From: JBFISM01 sp041608535
GTDB lineage: Bacteria; Actinomycetota; Acidimicrobiia; Spongiisociales; UBA5794
NCBI GenBank assembly: GCA_041608535.1
Contig: JBFISM010000145.1
Span: 1 to 9,456, forward strand
DNA length: 9,456 bases
Direction of reading: 5' to 3'
A program made the position numbers and the translations under genes. This document shows positions 5,981 through 9,456 of this stretch, piece after piece. Below the pieces are notes generated by a model. It made no database searches and was not told where the DNA came from. It saw nothing but the letters and a program-made list of their open reading frames with translations. Position 1 is the first letter of the stretch. Each line of letters opens with the position of its first letter.

Positions 5981-7069
5981 ATGGGCTTCAAGTGTGGAAT
6001 CGTGGGGTTGCCCAACGTGGGCAAGTCGACGCTGTTCAACGCCCTCACCGCGGCGGGAGCGTTGGCAGCCAACTACCCGTTTGCGACCATCGATCCCAAC
6101 GTCGGGGTGGCGCCGGTGCCCGATGAGCGCCTCGACCGAATCGCCGAGATCGCCAGGCCACGATCGGTGGCGCCGGCAACGATGGAGTTCGTCGACATCG
6201 CCGGACTCGTCGCCGGAGCCTCCCAGGGTGAGGGCCTCGGCAACCAGTTCCTCGCTCACATCAAGGAAACCCAGGCCATCGCCCATGTGGTGCGATGTTT
6301 CGAGGATCCGGACGTGAGCCACGTGTCCGGCGCCATCGATCCCGCCGGTGACATCGAGACCATCGACACGGAGCTGGCGCTCGCCGACCTGGCCACGGTG
6401 GAACGCGCCTTGGAGCGGCATGCCCGTCGCATGCGGGCCGGGGAAAAGGACTCCCAAGCGGCGTCGCAGGAGCTGGTGCGCATTCGTGATCACCTCGCCG
6501 AAGGTCATCCGGTGCGCTCACTGCGACCTGCGCCGTCCGCAGCCAACTACGTGCGGGAGCTCAACCTGCTCACCGCAAAACCGGTCATGTACGTCGCCAA
6601 CGTCGACGACATCGACGAAGCCAGCCCGCATCTCCAAGCCGTCCACAAAGCCGCAGAACGTGACGACGCCACCGTGGTGGTGATCTCCGGACGTATCGAA
6701 GCCGAGATCGCCGAACTGGACCCGGAGGACCGGCAGGTGTTCCTCGATGAGATCGGCCAAGAGGAATCCGGCCTCGACCGCTTCATCCGCGCCGGATACG
6801 AGCTGCTTGGTTTGGCGACCTTCTTCACCGCCACCGAGAAGGAGGCTCGGGCGTGGACGTTCCGGCACGGCACGAAAGCGGAGCAAGCGGCGGGGCTCAT
6901 CCACACCGATTTCGAGAAAGGGTTCATCCGGGCGGAGGTCGTCTCGTACGACGACTACGTCGCCCACGGCGGCGAACAGGGGGCGAAAGACGCCGGCAGG
7001 TGGCGCCTCGAAGGGCGCGACTACCTCGTCCAGGATGGCGACGTGATCCGTTTCCGATTCAACGTATGA
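5981..7069 (+). CDS. ychF: Redox-/ribosome-linked P-loop ATPase YchF (OLA1 family)
   Basis: A 362-aa member of the universal Obg-like ATPase family, full length for YchF. The G domain starts with GLPNVGKST (9-17), followed by ANYPFATIDPNVG (30-42) and the Walker B/G3 segment DIAGLV (72-77). Here the usual catalytic Gln position is hydrophobic, as expected of HAS-type NTPases. NVDD (207-210) stands in place of the GTP-selective NKxD, consistent with ATP preference. A coiled-coil arm spans about 125-200. The C-terminal TGS domain ends GRDYLVQDGDVIRFRFNV, near-identical to the family signature. Family members bind ribosomes and ATP and modulate stress responses, notably oxidative stress. The ATG at 5981 is fixed by the family N-terminus MGFKCGIVG. 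The stop overlaps the start of the next gene in ATGA (7066-7069), so the two are probably co-transcribed. Confidence 0.97.
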   Translation: MGFKCGIVGLPNVGKSTLFNALTAAGALAANYPFATIDPNVGVAPVPDERLDRIAEIARPRSVAPATMEFVDIAGLVAGASQGEGLGNQFLAHIKETQAIAHVVRCFEDPDVSHVSGAIDPAGDIETIDTELALADLATVERALERHARRMRAGEKDSQAASQELVRIRDHLAEGHPVRSLRPAPSAANYVRELNLLTAKPVMYVANVDDIDEASPHLQAVHKAAERDDATVVVISGRIEAEIAELDPEDRQVFLDEIGQEESGLDRFIRAGYELLGLATFFTATEKEARAWTFRHGTKAEQAAGLIHTDFEKGFIRAEVVSYDDYVAHGGEQGAKDAGRWRLEGRDYLVQDGDVIRFRFNV

Positions 7070-7899
7070 ACATGCCTGCACTCGTTCCCCTGCTCAAGCC
7101 GCTCGGCTACGTCGCCGGTGGAGTCGCCATCGTCGCCGGTCAGGTGATGGCGGCCGCGCACCGCCCCGACATCCCCGGGCTCGCCAACCAGGATCCCTCC
7201 GGCTCCTTCGGCGATCCGAAGCGGCCGGCGACGACGTTCGTACTGCTCGGCGACAGCTCGGTCACGGCGCCCGGGGTCGATCCGCTCGACGCCACCTGGC
7301 CACGCCGGATGGCGCACAGCCTCGCCCACGAGCACCACATCGAGCTGGTCAACGTGGCAGTCGGTGGAGCGAAGGCGAGAGACGTCCTGCTGGATCAGGT
7401 GCCGCGGGCACTGGCTGTCGGTGGCGACATCGCACTCGTGTCGGTGGGAGCCAACGATGCGCTGCGGGGCACCACGCTCGGGCGGTTCGAGCGGGAGATG
7501 CACGCGATCGTCCGCAAGCTGCTGACGCGATTCGAGAGTGTGGGAGTTGCCGGCCTCGGTGATCTCGGCAGCGTGCCTCGCCTCCCCACCCTGGGCCGGT
7601 CCGTGGGACGCGTGCGGGGGCGCGCCTTCGACCGAGCGCTCGTACGGGTTGCGGCCGGGTATCCCGACGTGGTGAAGTCCATGGCCTGGGGCGGTCCGTG
7701 GCGCCGCTTCAACGACGGCGATCCGAGACATCTCTTTTCCGACGACTGGTTTCATGCATCGGCCAACGGTCATGCCCTCTTCGCCGGCGGTGCGCTCGCC
7801 GTGGCCCATGAGTTATTGGCTCGCCGCTACCCGGCCGACCCGCGCCCGATGCCTACAGACGACTCAGCCGTGTGGCGGGGGGAGTCGGCAGCGAGCTGA
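7066..7899 (+). CDS. SGNH/GDSL-type hydrolase with N-terminal membrane anchor
   Basis: A 277-aa esterase-like protein. The SGNH blocks are visible in order: GDSS (62-65) with nucleophile Ser64, Gly100/Gly101 in NVAVGGAKARD (block II), GAND (128-131, block III) and DDWFHAS (226-232, block V) supplying Asp227 and His230. Residues 5-31 are hydrophobic with a Lys at 11 and could be a signal anchor, placing the enzyme outside the membrane. The substrate cannot be read from the sequence; relatives include lysophospholipases and carbohydrate or peptidoglycan acyl esterases. The ATG at 7066 overlaps the ychF stop (ATGA) and has no Shine-Dalgarno, so translation likely follows by re-initiation; ATG 7072 is an alternative. 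The same frame is open upstream to 6853, but that part overlaps ychF and has no esterase sequence. Convergent with udk, 16 bases from its stop. Confidence 0.88.
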   Translation: MNMPALVPLLKPLGYVAGGVAIVAGQVMAAAHRPDIPGLANQDPSGSFGDPKRPATTFVLLGDSSVTAPGVDPLDATWPRRMAHSLAHEHHIELVNVAVGGAKARDVLLDQVPRALAVGGDIALVSVGANDALRGTTLGRFEREMHAIVRKLLTRFESVGVAGLGDLGSVPRLPTLGRSVGRVRGRAFDRALVRVAAGYPDVVKSMAWGGPWRRFNDGDPRHLFSDDWFHASANGHALFAGGALAVAHELLARRYPADPRPMPTDDSAVWRGESAAS

Positions 7900-7920
7900 C
7901 CGCCGACACGAGCTGTCAGC
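7884..7920. terminator. Weak possible bidirectional terminator between convergent genes
   Basis: Two short overlapping inverted repeats span the stops of the hydrolase and udk: GTCGGC (7884-7889) with GCCGAC (7902-7907), and GCTGAC (7895-7900) with GTCAGC (7915-7920). Stems are only 6 bp with loops of 12-14 bases and no T-run, so the call is tentative. Confidence 0.2.
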
Positions 7921-8620
7921 CGCCGACGTCGTCGCCGAGGATGTTGCGGATCATCGACGTCAAGGTGCCCACGGCTCCCGGGGTGTAGCCCTCGGGAAAG
8001 ATGATGTCTGCGTAGCGCTTCGACGGTTCCACGAATTGGAGATGCATCGGGCGCACCGTCTCCAGGTACTGGTGCAGCACCGATTCGACACTACGCCCGC
8101 GTTCGACGAGGTCTCGTTCCAGCCTGCGCAGCACCCGGAGATCGCCGTCGGTGTCGATGTATATCCGCAGATCCATGAGGTCGCGCAGCGCCGGCTCCAC
8201 GAGGACGAGTATGCCTTCGACGATGATCACCGGCATGGGCTCTACGGTCACGACGTCATCCGAACGGGTGTGCCGGGAGAAGTCGTAGACCGGTCGATCG
8301 ATGCTGTTGCCGGCTCGTAGCTGCTCGATGTGCTTCACCAGCAACTCGGTCTCCAGCGAGTCCGGATGGTCGTAATTGACTTTGGTGCGCTCTTCGAAAT
8401 CGAGATGGTCCAGCCGCCGGTAGTAGGCGTCGTGTTGAATCAGCGCAACCCGCTCCGGACCCACCGCCTCGACCACGGCGGCTGCGATGGTGGTCTTGCC
8501 CGAGCCACTCCCCCCGGCGATCCCGATGATGACCGGCCGATCCTCCCCGTGCGTTGGCCAGGTCAGGTGGAGTCGTTCGGGGTTCCATCGGTGCATGAGC
8601 GGCGCCACGTTACCGCGCAC
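7916..8620 (-). CDS. udk: Uridine kinase
   Basis: Phosphorylates uridine (and usually cytidine) to the monophosphate in pyrimidine salvage; cytoplasmic. The protein is 234 aa. It has the Walker A motif GGSGSGKTT (36-44), QHDAYYRRLDHLDFEERTKVNYDHPDS (62-88) matching the nucleoside-site region of Udk, RPVYDFSRHTR (109-119), VIIVEGILVL (131-140) as Walker B, the lid ERGRS (173-177), and RPMHLQFVEPSKRYADIIFP (190-209). This is a close match to the E. coli Udk layout and separates it from phosphoribulokinase. The start is uncertain. GTG at 8620 has CAGGAGGG 12 bases upstream, rather far. ATG at 8596 would give 226 aa and a conserved region beginning at about residue 22. The gene is divergent from the sigma-factor gene with about 70 bases between. 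Confidence 0.93.
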   Translation of the reverse strand: MRGNVAPLMHRWNPERLHLTWPTHGEDRPVIIGIAGGSGSGKTTIAAAVVEAVGPERVALIQHDAYYRRLDHLDFEERTKVNYDHPDSLETELLVKHIEQLRAGNSIDRPVYDFSRHTRSDDVVTVEPMPVIIVEGILVLVEPALRDLMDLRIYIDTDGDLRVLRRLERDLVERGRSVESVLHQYLETVRPMHLQFVEPSKRYADIIFPEGYTPGAVGTLTSMIRNILGDDVGG

Positions 8621-8674
8621 ACCGTACGGCTACCCTCCTGCCCCAGCCGGCATCCGGTTGCGCTTCGTGATTCG

Positions 8675-8680
8675 TACAAC
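8675..8680 (+). promoter_or_regulatory. Putative -10 box of the sigma-factor gene
   Basis: TACAAC lies 7 bases before a GTG (8688) that is directly followed by the ATG at 8691. If used, the transcript would begin at or next to GTG-ATG and be leaderless. The box lacks the final T of TAnnnT and no -35 is clear, so support is weak. Confidence 0.3.
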
Positions 8681-8690
8681 TCTCGAAGTG

Positions 8691-9335
8691 ATGGCAGTCA
8701 TCGAACGCGGAGTGTCCCGTGACTCACCGCAGCAGCTCAGCACCCATACACCGGCCGGCGGGATCGCACCCTTGACCGCCGATCGCAGCGACGCTGCGCT
8801 CGTGCTGGCCATCGCGCGTCTCGACGAGCCGGCCCTCGCCGAGTTGTACGGTCGGCACGGCGGTGCCGTCTTCGCCTTGGCGCGACGCTTGCTGCGCCGC
8901 AGAGACCTCGCCGAAGAGGTCACCCAAGAGATATTCCTGCGACTGTGGAACCGCCCGGAGCGGTTCGACCCCGACCGCGGCACCCTCCGGACGTTTCTCC
9001 TCTCGGACACACATGGTCGATCGGTCGATCTGCTTCGGTCCGAGCTGGCACGCAAGGCACGAGAGGAGAAAGAGGGGCGGCTGGCGCCGACGCCACCACG
9101 CAACCTCGAGGGCGAGGTCATGGCGCGAGTCACCTCCGAAGTAGTGCGTGACGCACTCGGCAAGTTGAATGACGGGGAGCGAACGGCGATCACCCTGGCT
9201 TACTTCGGCGGGTACAGCTATCGCGAGGTGGCCAGAGAGCTCGACATACCCGAAGGCACGATCAAGAGCCGGATCAGGACGGGTATGCAGCGGCTTCGTG
9301 CCGAGCTGGCGGGCTCGGGAGTTGTGGCCGGATGA
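8691..9335 (+). CDS. ECF (sigma-70 family) RNA polymerase sigma factor, SigK-like
   Basis: A 214-aa extracytoplasmic-function sigma factor. Sigma region 2 runs from about 48 to 120 with DLAEEVTQEIFLRLWNRPERFDP (72-94) and RGTLRTFLLSDTHGRSVDLLRSE, a pattern I associate with the SigK group. A linker (about 122-148) leads to region 4 (about 150-205) with LNDGERTAITLAYFGGYSYREVA and the recognition helix IPEGTIKSRIRTGMQRLR. It would direct RNA polymerase to a small regulon, probably an envelope or redox response. ATG 8691 is used; GTG 8688, one codon upstream, is equally possible. The same frame is open back to 8487, but that part is antisense to udk and carries no sigma-factor sequence. The stop overlaps the anti-sigma gene start (ATGA), the usual arrangement for a sigma factor held by its own anti-sigma factor. 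Confidence 0.93.
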   Translation: MAVIERGVSRDSPQQLSTHTPAGGIAPLTADRSDAALVLAIARLDEPALAELYGRHGGAVFALARRLLRRRDLAEEVTQEIFLRLWNRPERFDPDRGTLRTFLLSDTHGRSVDLLRSELARKAREEKEGRLAPTPPRNLEGEVMARVTSEVVRDALGKLNDGERTAITLAYFGGYSYREVARELDIPEGTIKSRIRTGMQRLRAELAGSGVVAG

Positions 9336-9456
9336 GCAGACCCGACCAGCGCGAAGCCCTCGCCGATCTCGTCGCCGCCTATGCGCTCGATGCCGTAGAC
9401 CGTGCCGAGGCGGCCCGTGCCGAGGCGGCGATGCGCGAGGACCCCGCACTCCGTGA
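9332..9456 (+). CDS. RskA-like anti-sigma factor, N-terminal fragment (cut by window end)
   Basis: Only 41 codons lie in the window: MSRPDQREALADLVAAYALD, then AVDRAEAARAEAAMREDPALR. The segment LADLVAAYALDAVDRAEAARAEA resembles the start of the cytoplasmic anti-sigma domain of RskA (anti-SigK), where a helical pattern of the type L-x-x-x-YALxAV is typical. No zinc-binding His/Cys are seen in this fragment. The gene follows the sigma factor with an ATGA overlap, with GGGAG about 10 bases upstream. A membrane helix and an outer domain are expected beyond the window but are not seen. The reading frame is open to the edge, so this is partial rather than broken. Confidence 0.8.
   Translation, partial: MSRPDQREALADLVAAYALDAVDRAEAARAEAAMREDPALR
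9400..9429 (+). repeat. Perfect 15-bp tandem duplication in the anti-sigma gene
   Basis: CCGTGCCGAGGCGGC occurs twice back to back (9400-9414, 9415-9429). It is in frame and encodes the repeated RAEAA-RAEAA, lengthening a predicted helix by five residues. Confidence 0.85.

Noticed and set aside
5884..6072. A 63-codon N-terminal extension of the 326-aa minus-strand gene
   Set aside because: It is antisense to the ychF start and its P-loop codons, crosses the inverted repeat, and lacks a ribosome binding site. The ATG at 5883 has a promoter at the spacing seen for dnaE2.
6853..7065. Upstream extension of the SGNH hydrolase
   Set aside because: The frame is open only as an out-of-frame shadow of the ychF C-terminal TGS domain, and the sequence is Arg/Pro-rich without hydrolase character.
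7916..8620. Phosphoribulokinase instead of uridine kinase
   Set aside because: The two share the P-loop fold, but the NYDHPDS and RPMHLQFVEPSKRYADIIFP segments are those of uridine kinase, and no Calvin-cycle gene is nearby.
8487..8690. Upstream extension of the sigma factor
   Set aside because: It is antisense to the udk P-loop region and the putative promoter. The recognisable protein starts after 8691.

Overview
The window is about two-thirds G+C and densely coded, with G/C-ending codons, GTG starts, 4-base ATGA/GTGA overlaps between co-directional genes and an actinobacterial/Firmicutes-type SOS box. Together with the protein families present, this points to a chromosomal segment of a high-GC actinobacterium. 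An Acidimicrobiia-like lineage is my inference; no marker gene in the window proves it. No rRNA, tRNA, CRISPR array, transposase gene or prophage gene was seen.

Layout: (1) 1-160, a non-coding block of hairpins containing two copies of a ~42-bp repeat. (2) 166-3495, minus strand, a full-length error-prone DNA polymerase of the DnaE2/ImuC type. (3) 3496-3596, a compact divergent control region carrying a perfect LexA-type SOS box over the dnaE2 promoter and a 23-bp perfect palindrome inside the promoter of the opposite gene. (4) 3597-4888, plus strand, a two-gene operon: a PadR-family repressor overlapping a HAAS-like three-helix membrane protein. (5) 4903-5883, minus strand, an unrecognised soluble 326-aa protein. 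(6) 5884-5980, a second divergent control region with a 15-bp perfect inverted repeat. (7) 5981-7899, plus strand, ychF overlapping a membrane-anchored SGNH-type hydrolase. (8) 7916-8620, minus strand, uridine kinase. (9) 8691-9456, plus strand, an ECF sigma factor (SigK-like) overlapping the start of an RskA-like anti-sigma factor cut by the window edge.

The best-supported regulatory story is 3496-3596. DNA damage should relieve LexA repression and switch on mutagenic translesion synthesis by DnaE2. PadR probably represses its own operon with the HAAS membrane protein. Several genes (dnaE2, the 326-aa gene, perhaps ychF and the sigma factor) have a TAnnnT -10 box 6-9 bases before the start codon, which suggests leaderless transcripts. 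The window ends in a sigma/anti-sigma pair that probably senses an envelope signal.

Most genes belong to known families. The parts least explained by known biology are the hairpin-repeat block at the left edge, the inverted repeat at 5901-5951, the 326-aa protein, and the extracytoplasmic domain of the PadR-linked membrane protein. I did not find a clear, wholly new system.
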